NCBI RefSeq assembly: GCF_014203555.1
Contig: NZ_JACHJH010000001.1
Location: 916,013 to 980,012, forward strand
Reading direction: 5' to 3'
Origin: Streptomyces olivoverticillatus
GTDB lineage: Bacteria > Actinomycetota > Actinomycetes > Streptomycetales > Streptomycetaceae
Length of the DNA: 64,000 bases
How positions within the stretch are numbered: position 1 is the first letter of the stretch; every line of letters begins with the position of its first letter. Shown here piece by piece: positions 1 to 8,280 of the stretch. The position numbers and the translations under genes were made by a program. Below the pieces are notes generated by a model. It worked only from the letters and a program-made list of their open reading frames with translations, did not search any database and was not told the DNA's origin.

Positions 1-262
1 CGACCCCGCCGCCCGCGCGGAGCCCGGATCGCTTCTCGCACCCATGCCCGGCACGGTCGTACGGGTCGCGGACGGGCTCGCCGTGGGGCGGACCGTGACG
101 GCCGGGCAGCCGCTGCTGTGGCTGGAGGCGATGAAGATGGAGCACCGCATCACCGCCCCGGCCTCCGGCACCCTCACCGCGCTGCACGCCGCGCCCGGTC
201 GGCAGGTCGAGGTCGGAGCCCTGCTCGCCGTCGTCACCGAGACCGAGGAGACACCCGCATGA
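1..262 (+). CDS. Biotin carboxyl carrier domain, C-terminal end of an acyl-CoA carboxylase subunit (5' truncated by window)
   Basis: The reading frame is open from the window's first bases, so this is the 3' end of a longer gene. It encodes a biotinyl (lipoyl-like) domain: a GSLLAPMPGTVV strand followed by the biotin attachment motif EAMKMEH, whose second Lys carries biotin. In this family the domain usually closes an acetyl-, propionyl- or methylcrotonyl-CoA carboxylase alpha subunit that shuttles carboxyl groups between biotin carboxylase and carboxyltransferase. Its stop overlaps the next start (ATGA), and the acyl-CoA dehydrogenase and enoyl-CoA hydratase that follow point to branched-chain or terpenoid acyl-CoA catabolism. 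The acyl substrate is inferred from neighbours only. Confidence 0.85.
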   Translation, partial: DPAARAEPGSLLAPMPGTVVRVADGLAVGRTVTAGQPLLWLEAMKMEHRITAPASGTLTALHAAPGRQVEVGALLAVVTETEETPA

Positions 263-1422
263 GCAGCACACTCGTGGAATCCGGCGAACTCCGCGCCCTG
301 CGCACCGCCGTCGCGGCCCTCGCCGCCCGCTACGGCCGCGACTACTTCGGCACGGCCGTGCGCGAGGGCGGGCACGCCGAGGAGCTGTGGGCGGAGGCCG
401 GGAAGCTCGGCTACCTGGGCGTCAACCTGCCCGAGGAGTACGGCGGCGGAGGCGGCGGCATCACCGAACTCGCCCTGGTACTGGAGGAGCTGGGCGCCGC
501 CGGGTGCCCGCTGCTGATGCTGGTCGTCTCGCCCGCCATCTGCGGCACCGTGATCGCCCGCTTCGGCACCGACGCCCAGAAGCGGGCCTGGCTGCCGGGC
601 CTGGCCTCCGGCGGGCTCCGCATGGCCTTCGGCATCACCGAGCCCGACGCCGGGTCGAACTCCCACCGGCTGACCACCACCGCCCGCCGCGACGGCTCCG
701 ACTGGATCCTCACCGGCCGCAAGGTCTTCATCTCCGGCGTGGACACCGCCGACGCCACCCTCGTCGTCGGCCGCACCGAGGACGCCCGGACGGGCCGCCT
801 CAAGCCCTGCCTGTTCATCGTCGGCCGTGACGCGCCCGGCTTCACCCGGCGCCCCATCGCCATGGAAGTCGCCTCCCCGGAGAAGCAGTTCGAGCTGGTG
901 CTGGACGACGTCCGGCTGCCCGCCGACGCACTCGTCGGCGACGAGGACACGGGGCTGCTCCAGCTGTTCGCCGGGCTCAACCCCGAGCGCATCATGACCG
1001 CCGCCTTCGCGATCGGCATGGCCCGCCACGCCCTCGGCCGGGCCGTGGCCTACGCCCGCACCCGGCAGGTGTGGGACGAGCCGATCGGCGCCCACCAGGC
1101 CATCGCCCACCCGCTCGCCCAGTCGCACATCGAGACCGAGCTGGCCCGGCTGATGATGTACAAGGCCGCGCACCTCTACGACGCGGGGGACGACGCCGCC
1201 GCGGGCGAGGCCGCCAACATGGCCAAGTACGCGGCCGCGGAGGCCGCCGTGCAGACCGTCGACCGCGCCGTGCACACCCTCGGCGGCAACGGCCTCACCA
1301 CCGAGTACGGGCTGGCTTCGCTGATCACCGCGGCCCGGGTGACGCGGGTCGCGCCCGTCAGCCGGGAGATGATCCTCAACTACATCTCGCACCAGACGCT
1401 GGGCCTGCCCAAGTCGTACTGA
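259..1422 (+). CDS. Acyl-CoA dehydrogenase
   Basis: A 387-residue flavoenzyme that should introduce the alpha-beta double bond into an acyl-CoA. The ATG at 259 overlaps the upstream stop (ATGA), and a longer in-frame start at 118 lies wholly inside the carboxylase gene, so 259 is preferred. N-terminal, middle and C-terminal acyl-CoA dehydrogenase domains are present: GITEPDAGSN is the middle-domain FAD/substrate signature, and the C-terminal helices carry AVHTLGGNGLTTEYG. Length is typical of the family. It is translationally coupled to the carboxylase subunit and followed by an enoyl-CoA hydratase, so the three act in sequence on one acyl-CoA pathway. The exact substrate cannot be read from sequence. 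Confidence 0.92.
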   Translation: MSSTLVESGELRALRTAVAALAARYGRDYFGTAVREGGHAEELWAEAGKLGYLGVNLPEEYGGGGGGITELALVLEELGAAGCPLLMLVVSPAICGTVIARFGTDAQKRAWLPGLASGGLRMAFGITEPDAGSNSHRLTTTARRDGSDWILTGRKVFISGVDTADATLVVGRTEDARTGRLKPCLFIVGRDAPGFTRRPIAMEVASPEKQFELVLDDVRLPADALVGDEDTGLLQLFAGLNPERIMTAAFAIGMARHALGRAVAYARTRQVWDEPIGAHQAIAHPLAQSHIETELARLMMYKAAHLYDAGDDAAAGEAANMAKYAAAEAAVQTVDRAVHTLGGNGLTTEYGLASLITAARVTRVAPVSREMILNYISHQTLGLPKSY

Positions 1423-1464
1423 CCCCAAGTCTTACTGAAACCCATGGCCCGAAGGAGACTTGGC

Positions 1465-2199
1465 ATGCCGGTCCGCCGCTCGTACGACAACTGCGTCACC
1501 ACCCTCACCCTGGACTCCCCGCACAACCGCAACGCCCTCTCCGCCCGGCTCGTCGGCGAGCTGCACGAGGGGCTCGCCCGGGCCGCGGCGCACCCCGAGA
1601 CCCGCGCCGTCGTGCTCACCCACACCGGCAACGCCTTCTGCTCGGGCGCCGACCTGTCGGAGGCGGCACCGACCGGGCCGCAGGAGGTGGCCCGGCTGCT
1701 GCGCACGGTCCTGGAGCTGCCCAAACCGGTGGTGGCCCGGGTGCACGGGCACGTCCGGGCCGGCGGGCTGGGGCTGCTCGGGGCCTGTGACATCGCGGTG
1801 GCCGGGCCCGAGGCGTCCTTCGCCTTCACCGAGGCGCGGCTGGGGCTCGCCCCGGCCGTCATCTCCATGGCGCTGCTGCCGCGCATCGACCAGCGGGCGG
1901 CGGCCCGTTACTTCCTGACCGGCGAGCGGTTCGACGCGGCGGAGGCAGCCAGGATCGGCCTGATCACCTCCGCAGGCGATCCCGACGAGCTGCTGCGGCC
2001 CGTGCTCGATGGGCTGCGCAGGGCCTCGCCGCAAGGGCTCGCCGAGTCGAAACGGCTGGTCACGGCCGAGGTGTTGCGCGTCTTCGACCGGGATGCGCAG
2101 GGGCTGGTCGAGCAGTCGGCGCGCCTGTTCGCCTCGGTGGAGGCCCGGGAGAGCATGACGGCGTTCCTGGAGAAGAGGGATCCCTCGTGGGTACGCTGA
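1465..2199 (+). CDS. Enoyl-CoA hydratase/isomerase family protein
   Basis: A 244-residue crotonase-fold enzyme predicted to hydrate the enoyl-CoA made by the preceding dehydrogenase. The start at 1465 is chosen because a GAAGGAGA ribosome binding site sits just upstream; an in-frame ATG at 1444 lacks one. The oxyanion-hole segments are visible in NAFCSGADL (residues about 55-63) and the HVRAGGLGLLGACD stretch (about 95-108). Its 3' end overlaps the TetR gene by 13 bases, so the regulator is co-translated with the pathway it may control. Crotonase members include hydratases, isomerases and methylglutaconyl-CoA hydratases; which one this is remains open. Confidence 0.9.
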   Translation: MPVRRSYDNCVTTLTLDSPHNRNALSARLVGELHEGLARAAAHPETRAVVLTHTGNAFCSGADLSEAAPTGPQEVARLLRTVLELPKPVVARVHGHVRAGGLGLLGACDIAVAGPEASFAFTEARLGLAPAVISMALLPRIDQRAAARYFLTGERFDAAEAARIGLITSAGDPDELLRPVLDGLRRASPQGLAESKRLVTAEVLRVFDRDAQGLVEQSARLFASVEARESMTAFLEKRDPSWVR

Positions 2200-2819
2200 C
2201 CGGCCCCAAGCAGGACCGCAGCCGTGCCACCCGGCAGCGGCTGCTGGAGGCGGCCATCGGCTGCCTCGGCGAGTACGGCTGGGCGGGCTCGACGGTCTCC
2301 CTGGTCGCCGAGCGGGCCGGGGTGTCCCGCGGCGCGGCCCAGCACCACTTCCCCACCCGCGAGGACCTGTTCACGGCGGCCGTGGAGTACGTGGCGGAGG
2401 AGCGCTCGGCGGCGCTGCGGGCGCTGGTCGCGGCGGCCCCGCCCGTCGTGGGCCCGGCCCGCAGGCACGTGGTCGTCGGCGAGCTGGTCGCGCTCTACAC
2501 CGGGCCGCTGTTCCGGGCCGCCTTGCACCTGTGGGTGGCCGCGTCGAACGACCGCACGCAGCTGCGGGCGCGGGTGACGGCCCTGGAGGCGCGGGTGGGC
2601 CGGGAGACGCACCGGATGGCCGTGGAGCTGCTGGGCGCGGACGAGTCGGTGCCGGGGGTGCGGGAGACGGTGCAGGGGCTGCTGGACATGGCGCGGGGGC
2701 TGGGGCTGGCCACGCTGCTGACGGACGACAGCGCGCGGCGCGGGCGCGTGGTGGAGGAGTGGGTGCGGATTCTGGAGGGGGTGCTGGAGGGGGGCCGGCG
2801 CGGCGCGATGGACAGCTGA
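2187..2819 (+). CDS. TetR/AcrR family transcriptional regulator
   Basis: A 210-residue one-component regulator, probably a repressor of the acyl-CoA operon it closes. It starts with GTG at 2187 inside the hydratase gene. Residues about 8-65 form the TetR HTH: TRQRLLEAAIGCLGEYGW, then ERAGVSRGAAQHHF as the recognition helix region, with the family's HHFPTREDL tail. The remaining helical domain (about 75-210) would bind a ligand, plausibly an acyl-CoA by analogy with other TetR members inside fatty-acid or leucine catabolic operons. No operator was identified in the window because the operon promoter lies upstream. Confidence 0.88.
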   Translation: MGTLTGPKQDRSRATRQRLLEAAIGCLGEYGWAGSTVSLVAERAGVSRGAAQHHFPTREDLFTAAVEYVAEERSAALRALVAAAPPVVGPARRHVVVGELVALYTGPLFRAALHLWVAASNDRTQLRARVTALEARVGRETHRMAVELLGADESVPGVRETVQGLLDMARGLGLATLLTDDSARRGRVVEEWVRILEGVLEGGRRGAMDS

Positions 2820-2821
2820 CA

Positions 2822-2853
2822 GTCCATTGGGATCCACCTTCTGTCCATTCCCT
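2822..2853 (+). promoter_or_regulatory. Direct repeats resembling a PHO box upstream of phospholipase C
   Basis: GTCCATT occurs at 2822-2828 and again at 2843-2849, 21 bases apart, with a related TCCACCT unit between them, giving three units at about 11-base phasing. Streptomyces PhoP boxes are direct repeats of roughly this length and composition. The position 60-95 bases upstream of a secreted phospholipase C is suggestive, but the match to the known consensus is imperfect, so this is only a candidate. Confidence 0.35.
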
Positions 2854-2915
2854 TGCTCAGGGCACGTCGTTAGCGTGCGGGCGACTTCCGCCTCACCGAC
2901 CCGAGGAGTTGCCCG

Positions 2916-4874
2916 GTGTCCCCCATCACGCGTCGTACGTTCGCAGTCACGTCGGCAGCGGCGGCCGCCGCCGCGGCCGTCGGCACCCCGGCGGCGGCCC
3001 ACGCGGCCGAGGCGGCAGCCGCTTCCGCCGGGGCCGCCGCCCCCACGGCCGGCAAGCTCGCCGACGTCCGGCACGTGGTGATCCTCATGCAGGAGAACCG
3101 CAGCTTCGACCACTACTTCGGCGCCCTGCGCGGCGTCCGCGGCTTCGACGACCGGCAGGGCCTGGTCTTCCCCGACGGCAGCAGCGTCCTGCGCCAGCCC
3201 GACCCGGCCCGCAAGGACGGCGGCCGGCTCCTGCCGTACCGCATGGACACCACGCGCTTCAACGCGCAGAACGCGGACGGCCTGCCGCACGACTGGAAGT
3301 CCGGGCACGAGGCGATCAACCACGGCGCGATGAACCAGTGGGTATCCGCCAAGGGCGAGCGCTGCATGGGCTACTTCACGCGCGAGGACATCCCCTACCA
3401 GTACGCGCTCGCCGACGCCTTCACCCTCGCCGACCACTACTTCTGCTCCATGGCCGGCCCCACCGACCCCAACCGCCTCTACCTGTGGACGGGCACGCCC
3501 GGCCCCGGCACGGACGGCACGACCGGCCCGTTCACGGACAACAGCGTGGTGACCGACAACCCGGTCGCCGACTGGACGACCTACGCCGAGCGCCTGGAGA
3601 AGGCGGGCATCAGCTGGCGCGTCTACCACAACCCCAGCAAGGACGACCGCTACGGCGACTACGACGACAACGCGCTGTCCTACTTCCGGCAGTTCCACGC
3701 CTTCGCCAAGGACGACCCGCGCTACGTCAACGCGATGACGAAGTTCGACCTGTCGGCCTTCGACCGGCACTGCAAGGACGGCACCCTGCCCACCGTCTCC
3801 TGGCTGGTGGCCCCCTACCTCTTCTCCGAGCACCCCTCGGCCAGCCCGGACTACGGCGCCGACTACGTCAACACCGCGCTGCAGTCGCTGTTCTCCAACC
3901 CCGAGGTCTGGAAGCACACCGTCTTCCTGGTGATGTACGACGAGAACGACGGCTACTTCGACCACGTCGTGCCGCCCTTCCCGCCCGCCGGGACGCCGGA
4001 CGAGTTCGTCGGCGGGCAGCCCATCGGGCTGGGCAGCCGGGTGCCGCTGTGGGTGATCTCGCCCTGGTCGCGCGGCGGCTGGACGAACTCCCAGGTCTTC
4101 GACCACACCTCGGTGCTGCGCTTCCTGGAGCGGGTGACGGGCGTGCGCGAGCCCAACATCAGCGCCTGGCGGCGGGCCGTCTGCGGCGACCTGACCTCCT
4201 GCTTCGACTTCACGCGCCCCGACTACTCGGTGCCCTCCCTGCCCGACACCAAGGAACTGGTCCGCAAGGCCGACCAGAGCGCCAAGCTGCCCGCGGTCAA
4301 ACTGCCGGCCACCGGCCAGCAGACGACCCCGGTCCAGGAGCCGGGCACCCGCCCCTTCCGCCCGCTGCCGTACGCGCCCGAGGCGACGGTGACCGTGGAT
4401 GCGGCGAAGGGCAAGGTGGTGTGCACGATGCACAACGCCGGGAGCGCGGCCTTCCACTTCACGGTCTTCCCGAACGTCCGGCTGCCCTTCGCGGGGACGC
4501 CGTTCACGGTCGCGCCGGGCGGCCGCGCGCAGTACGTGTGGGAGGCGTCGAAGACGGGCGGCGAGTACGACTTCACCGTCCACGGGGCGGACGGCTTCGT
4601 ACGCCGCTTCAAGGGCAAGGCGGGCGGGGCGGCCGCGGCGGTGACGGCCGAGGCGGGCCACGACCACGTGACCCTGCACCTCGCGTCCAAGGGCGCCGCG
4701 GAGTTCGCCCTCGCCCCCAACGGCACGGGCGGCAAGCGGCAGAAGGTGACCGTGCGCGGTGCGCACAAGGTCGCCTGGCCGACGCTGTCGGGGCGCTACG
4801 ACGTGACGGTCACGGGCCCGGACGGCTTCCTGCGGCGCTTCGCGGGCACGCACTACGGGCGGCGCTCGAAGTAG
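2916..4874 (+). CDS. Secreted phosphocholine-type phospholipase C (Tat substrate)
   Basis: A 652-residue extracellular phosphoesterase expected to cleave phosphatidylcholine or sphingomyelin-like lipids. The GTG start at 2916 has an AGGAG site just upstream. The N-terminus has a twin-arginine motif (RRTFAVTSAA) and an alanine-rich stretch ending AAAHAAE, so export is likely through Tat. The catalytic domain (about 45-430) shows the family hallmarks VVILMQENRSFDHYFG near its start and FLVMYDENDGYFDHVVPP in the C-terminal half. Two repeated beta domains of the DUF756 type follow (about 485-565 and 575-650; FHFTVFPN and the paired DGFVRRF/DGFLRRF endings). It is monocistronic, with the response regulator convergent 2 bases beyond. 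Phosphate regulation is inferred from the upstream repeats. Confidence 0.9.
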   Translation: MSPITRRTFAVTSAAAAAAAAVGTPAAAHAAEAAAASAGAAAPTAGKLADVRHVVILMQENRSFDHYFGALRGVRGFDDRQGLVFPDGSSVLRQPDPARKDGGRLLPYRMDTTRFNAQNADGLPHDWKSGHEAINHGAMNQWVSAKGERCMGYFTREDIPYQYALADAFTLADHYFCSMAGPTDPNRLYLWTGTPGPGTDGTTGPFTDNSVVTDNPVADWTTYAERLEKAGISWRVYHNPSKDDRYGDYDDNALSYFRQFHAFAKDDPRYVNAMTKFDLSAFDRHCKDGTLPTVSWLVAPYLFSEHPSASPDYGADYVNTALQSLFSNPEVWKHTVFLVMYDENDGYFDHVVPPFPPAGTPDEFVGGQPIGLGSRVPLWVISPWSRGGWTNSQVFDHTSVLRFLERVTGVREPNISAWRRAVCGDLTSCFDFTRPDYSVPSLPDTKELVRKADQSAKLPAVKLPATGQQTTPVQEPGTRPFRPLPYAPEATVTVDAAKGKVVCTMHNAGSAAFHFTVFPNVRLPFAGTPFTVAPGGRAQYVWEASKTGGEYDFTVHGADGFVRRFKGKAGGAAAAVTAEAGHDHVTLHLASKGAAEFALAPNGTGGKRQKVTVRGAHKVAWPTLSGRYDVTVTGPDGFLRRFAGTHYGRRSK

Positions 4875-4876
4875 AT

Positions 4877-5521
4877 CTACCGCTTGAGGTAGGCGAGGAC
4901 GGCCAGCACCCGGCGGTTGTCGTCCGCGGACGGGGCGATGCCGAGCTTGGCGAAGATGCTCGCGGTGTGTTTGGCCACGGCGCTCTCGCTGAAGTGCAGG
5001 GTGGCGGCGACGGCGGCGTTCGACCTGCCCTCGGCCATCAGCTCCAGCACGTCCCGTTCGCGCGCCGTCAGGCTGCCGACGGTGCCGCGGGCCTCGCCGC
5101 GCGAGAGCAGCCTGGCGATGACCTGGGGGTCCATCACCGTGCCCCCGGCGGCGACCCGGCGCACCGCGTCGACGAACTGGGCGGTGTCGGTGACCCGGTC
5201 CTTGAGCAGATAGCCGACGGCGCCGTCGCCGGTGGCCAGCAGTTCGTTGGCGTAGAGCTGCTCGACGTACTGGGAGAGCACGAGGACGGGCAGGCCGGGC
5301 CGCTTGCGGCGGGCCTCCAGCGCCGCCTGGAGGCCCTCGTCGGTGAAGGTCGGCGGCAGGCGCACGTCGACGACCGCCACGTCCGGCTCCTCGTCCAGCA
5401 GCGCGCGCAGCAGGGCCGGGCCGTTGTCCACCGCGGCGACGACCTCGCAGCCGTGCTCCTCGAGGGTGCGTATCAGCCCGTCCCTCAGCAGGAAGAGGTC
5501 TTCGGCGAGGACAACGCGCAC
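4877..5521 (-). CDS. LuxR/NarL-type response regulator
   Basis: A 214-residue two-component output protein. The receiver domain (about 1-120) has the acidic pair at AED, the phosphoacceptor Asp at about residue 52 (VVDVRLPP), the switch Ser (VLVLSQY) and Lys (GYLLKDRV). The LuxR-type HTH fills about 150-210 (LTARERDVLELMAEGRSNAAVA, with FSESAVAKH as recognition helix). The gene overlaps the 3' end of the histidine kinase gene by 37 bases, so the two are translationally coupled partners. Targets are unknown. Autoregulation through the palindromes upstream of the operon's first gene is possible but not shown. Confidence 0.93.
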   Translation of the reverse strand: MRVVLAEDLFLLRDGLIRTLEEHGCEVVAAVDNGPALLRALLDEEPDVAVVDVRLPPTFTDEGLQAALEARRKRPGLPVLVLSQYVEQLYANELLATGDGAVGYLLKDRVTDTAQFVDAVRRVAAGGTVMDPQVIARLLSRGEARGTVGSLTARERDVLELMAEGRSNAAVAATLHFSESAVAKHTASIFAKLGIAPSADDNRRVLAVLAYLKR

Positions 5522-6726
5522 GGAATCTCCATCGTCACGGTGGTCGGCCCGCCCGGCGGACTGTGCAGGGCGAGGGTCCCGTCGAAGGTATCCAACCGGC
5601 GCCGGACGCCCGTCAGTCCGGTCCCCCGCGAGACGTCGGCGCCGCCGCGCCCGTTGTCGGTGACCGTGATCCGCAGCAGTGCGCCCTCGTACTCAAGGGC
5701 GATGTGCACCTCGCGGGCGCCGGAGTGCTTCACCGCGTTGGCCAGCATCTCGCTGACCGCGAAGTAGGCGGCCGACTCGACCGGCGAGGGGAGCCTGCCC
5801 GGCAGGCGGGCCTCGATATGGACGTCGAGGAAGCAGTCGAGCGCCAGGGCCCGTACGGCGTCGCCGAGCCCGCGGTCGGCGAGTACGGGCGGGTGGATGC
5901 CGCGGACCAGGCCGCGCAGGTCCTCCAGCGCCTGCGCGGACGTCCTGCGGACGTCCAGCAGCAGCTCACGGGCGGTCGGCGGGTCGCTGTCCAGCAGCCG
6001 GACGGCGCGCTCCAGCGTCATGCCCAGGGCGACGAGCCGGGCCTGCGCACCGTCGTGCAGATCGCGCTCGATGCGCCGCAGCTCGGCGGCCTGGGTGTCC
6101 ATCGCCTGGGTGCGGGTGCGGTCCAACCGGTCCACGCGCCGCGCGAGTTCGGTGCTGCGCGGCGCGGACAGCAGCCACCGCCCCCACCGGGAGTGCAGCC
6201 GCAGCACCGCGGGCGCGGCGCACACGCCCGCGGCCGTGAACGCAAGGCCCAGCGCCAGTGCGGCGAGCATCGTCGGGGTGCTGTGCACGAGGACGAAGGC
6301 GTACCAGTTGGTGTCGCCGAGCAGCCGCCAGACGAACGGCTGCACCAGCGCGCCGAACACCCCGTACTCGATGAACACGAGGGGCACCGCGACCAGCAGC
6401 CCGCCCACGACCGGCTCCAGCCACGCCCACCCCAGGTCGCGCCAGAACCCCTCGTCGCCGAGGACCGCCCGGGCCGGGCCCGCGGGCAGCGGTTCCGGCG
6501 GGCTGATGCGTACGTCCGTCCAGCGGGCGGCCCGGCCGCGGGCCCGGTCGGACGCCGCGCGCAGCAACCGGGCGGCGGGCGGCAGCAGCCGGAAGCCGAC
6601 GCCTACGGGCAGCAACAGCAGGGCAAGCACCACGAGCGTGCCGACGGCGGTCACCGCGAGGGCGAGCAGACTCGCCAGCTGGCACCGCCAGGCGGCCACG
6701 CAGGCGCGGATGAAGGCCGATGCCAT
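5485..6726 (-). CDS. Sensor histidine kinase (HisKA_3 type) with N-terminal membrane sensor
   Basis: A membrane-bound kinase of about 413 residues (start at 6726; an in-frame ATG at 6744 would add six residues and overlap the previous stop). The N-terminal ~210 residues hold hydrophobic segments in the pattern of the actinobacterial 'sensor' domain (LASLLALAVTAVGTLVVLAL; later VVGGLLVAVPLVF and TMLAALALGLAFTAAG). The dimerization/phosphoacceptor box is RRIERDLHDGAQARL with His near residue 222. The ATPase domain has the N box (EMLANAVKHSGA), the G1 box (VTDNGRGG) and a G2-like GTGLTGVRRRL. It should phosphorylate the overlapping LuxR-type regulator. The signal is unknown; the preceding membrane protease may take part in sensing. 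Confidence 0.92.
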   Translation of the reverse strand: MASAFIRACVAAWRCQLASLLALAVTAVGTLVVLALLLLPVGVGFRLLPPAARLLRAASDRARGRAARWTDVRISPPEPLPAGPARAVLGDEGFWRDLGWAWLEPVVGGLLVAVPLVFIEYGVFGALVQPFVWRLLGDTNWYAFVLVHSTPTMLAALALGLAFTAAGVCAAPAVLRLHSRWGRWLLSAPRSTELARRVDRLDRTRTQAMDTQAAELRRIERDLHDGAQARLVALGMTLERAVRLLDSDPPTARELLLDVRRTSAQALEDLRGLVRGIHPPVLADRGLGDAVRALALDCFLDVHIEARLPGRLPSPVESAAYFAVSEMLANAVKHSGAREVHIALEYEGALLRITVTDNGRGGADVSRGTGLTGVRRRLDTFDGTLALHSPPGGPTTVTMEIPCALSSPKTSSC

Positions 6727-6740
6727 CGCTGCCCGCCGCC

Positions 6741-7535
6741 TCACCGAACGTGTTCCAAGATCGACTCGATCCTAGCCGGAGCCCTGCGCACCCCCGCCCA
6801 CACCCACACCACCGCCGCGGCCAGGCAGGCGGCCCCGAACAGCACCATGGGGAGCACCGCGCCGGACTCCTCGTCCATGAGCAGCAGCATGCCGAGGTTG
6901 ACCAGGGCGTGGAAGCCGCCCGCGAGCAGCAGCCGGGACCCGCGCACCCGCTCCAGGGCCACCCCCAGCACGACCGACATCGACACGGTCGACAGCAGGA
7001 AGCCGGCCGCGTAGGCCGGGGCCAGCGCAAAGACCTGCACGTGCCACACGCCCCACACCAGCCCCACCGCGGCCGAGGCGGGGACCAGGCCCCACCGGGT
7101 GCGCAGCAGCGGCTGCAGGAAGCAGCGCCAGCCGATCTCCTCGCCGCACGCACCGATCAGCTGCGCCACCACGATCAGCACGAAGGGGTGGTGCAGTGCG
7201 CCCGGAGCGGTGACGTGGGCGTCGCCGGTGGCGAGGCCGTAGGCGGTGGCGGCCGCCGCGATGACCAGCGGCGCGGTGACGAGCAGCAACGCCCCCGACC
7301 GTCCGCCGCACCCCCGCACGGCTCCCGCGAGCACCGCCCGCACCCGCGCGGGCCACACCAGAGCGACGGTGAGGACGCCGAGGGCGGGGCCGAACTGGGT
7401 CAGCTCGATCACCTCGCCGGGGATCCGCGTCCAGGGCTGGAGGGCCCCCAGCGCCCCCGCCCCCAGAAAGGCGACGAGCAGGAACAGCCCCGCCTGCCCC
7501 GCTATCGCCTTCGCCGTGCCGTCGGTCTTGCGCAT
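6741..7535 (-). CDS. CPBP family intramembrane metalloprotease
   Basis: A 264-residue multi-pass membrane protein of the CAAX-protease/bacteriocin-processing (Abi, CPBP) family. The characteristic glutamate motif reads CGEEIGWR, and a later WGVWHVQVF supplies the conserved Trp/His metal ligand segment; hydrophobic helices surround both. Members are related to Rce1-type prenyl-protein endopeptidases, but bacterial substrates are mostly unknown. It is the first gene of a three-gene minus-strand operon and ends within 15 bases of the kinase start. This arrangement suggests a role in envelope-stress sensing or signal processing for the two-component system, which is inference from context. Confidence 0.85.
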   Translation of the reverse strand: MRKTDGTAKAIAGQAGLFLLVAFLGAGALGALQPWTRIPGEVIELTQFGPALGVLTVALVWPARVRAVLAGAVRGCGGRSGALLLVTAPLVIAAAATAYGLATGDAHVTAPGALHHPFVLIVVAQLIGACGEEIGWRCFLQPLLRTRWGLVPASAAVGLVWGVWHVQVFALAPAYAAGFLLSTVSMSVVLGVALERVRGSRLLLAGGFHALVNLGMLLLMDEESGAVLPMVLFGAACLAAAVVWVWAGVRRAPARIESILEHVR

Positions 7536-7555
7536 GCCTGCCGTCCCCCGTCGGG

Positions 7556-7656
7556 TCGTCGATCGTCAACTGGTCCGCCATCGACGATGCCGCTCGACGG
7601 GGCGGCTGCCATTGCAGGTGACTGCCGGACGGGGGTGCACATAGGTGCACCCCCGT
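7556..7656. promoter_or_regulatory. Two palindromes in the intergenic region between the CPBP operon and marR
   Basis: An inverted repeat TCGTCGAT (7556-7563) / ATCGACGA (7580-7587) lies just upstream of the CPBP gene. A perfect 12-base palindrome follows, ACGGGGGTGCAC (7629-7640) and GTGCACCCCCGT (7645-7656), separated by ATAG. Both are in the divergent intergenic region and are candidate operators for the response regulator of the operon or for another local regulator. The 12-base arms with a 4-base spacer could equally fold as an RNA hairpin. Confidence 0.5.
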
Positions 7657-7679
7657 GCGCCCCCGCCCCGGGACTTTCT

Positions 7680-7705
7680 TTAGACGAAGTAATGAGTTAA
7701 TCTAA
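7680..7705. promoter_or_regulatory. Candidate MarR operator overlapping the marR start codon
   Basis: An AT-rich imperfect palindrome lies in otherwise GC-rich DNA: TTAGA at 7680-7684 and TCTAA at 7701-7705, with further partial symmetry inside. It touches the ATG of the MarR gene at 7705. MarR proteins commonly autoregulate from short AT-rich palindromes at their own promoters. No ribosome binding site is visible, so the transcript may be leaderless. Confidence 0.5.
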
Positions 7706-8151
7706 TGAACATGCCGGATCTGTCCCGCACCCCCGACGACACCGCGGCCGTGAACGCTCTGCGGTCCGGTGTCATGCGGCTGTCCCGCAGGCTCAAGCAC
7801 CAGCGGGTCGACGAGTCGCTCAGCCCCACCGAGATGTCGGTGCTCGGCACCCTGGCGCGGTGCGGTTCCGCCACGCCCGGGGAGCTGGCGCGCAAGGAGC
7901 ACGTGCAGCCGCCGTCGATGACGCGCATCGTGGCGCTGCTGGAGGCCAAGGAACTGGTGCGGCTCGAGCCGCACCCCGAGGACCGCCGCCAGAAGGTGGT
8001 CCGGCAGACCGAGCGGGCCGAGGCCATGCTCGAAGAGAGCCGTCGCAAGCGCAACGCCTGGCTCGCCGAGCTGGCCGGAAATCTGGACGAGGACGAGTGG
8101 GCGACGCTGCGCGCCGCCGCGCCCGTACTCGAAAAACTCGCACACCTGTAG
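7705..8151 (+). CDS. MarR family transcriptional regulator
   Basis: A 148-residue winged-helix repressor. The central HTH is readable as LSPTEMSVLGTLARCG, then SATPGELARKEHVQPPSMTRIVALLEAKELV, followed by the wing RLEPHPEDRRQKVV, typical of MarR proteins that respond to small phenolic or drug-like ligands. The start at 7705 has no clear ribosome binding site; a second ATG six bases on is an alternative. An MFS exporter follows 129 bases downstream on the same strand, so the pair looks like a ligand-responsive regulator and its efflux pump. The AT-rich palindrome over its start is the likely autoregulatory site. Confidence 0.92.
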   Translation: MNMPDLSRTPDDTAAVNALRSGVMRLSRRLKHQRVDESLSPTEMSVLGTLARCGSATPGELARKEHVQPPSMTRIVALLEAKELVRLEPHPEDRRQKVVRQTERAEAMLEESRRKRNAWLAELAGNLDEDEWATLRAAAPVLEKLAHL

Positions 8152-8280
8152 CGCCCCCGGCGCCCGCGCTCACAGAGCGCATCCAAGCGCAACATGACGC
8201 GTCCATGACGCATCGATGTGCGCCCGAAAGGTCCCGCCACACCGGCGGGAGCCCCGCATACGAGAAGGAGGCGAAGCACC

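Noticed and set aside
1908..4853. Very long minus-strand ORF antisense to the TetR and phospholipase genes
   Set aside because: Composition artefact of high third-position GC; the translation is repetitive Arg/Gly/Val-rich with no domain, and the plus-strand genes have clear motifs.
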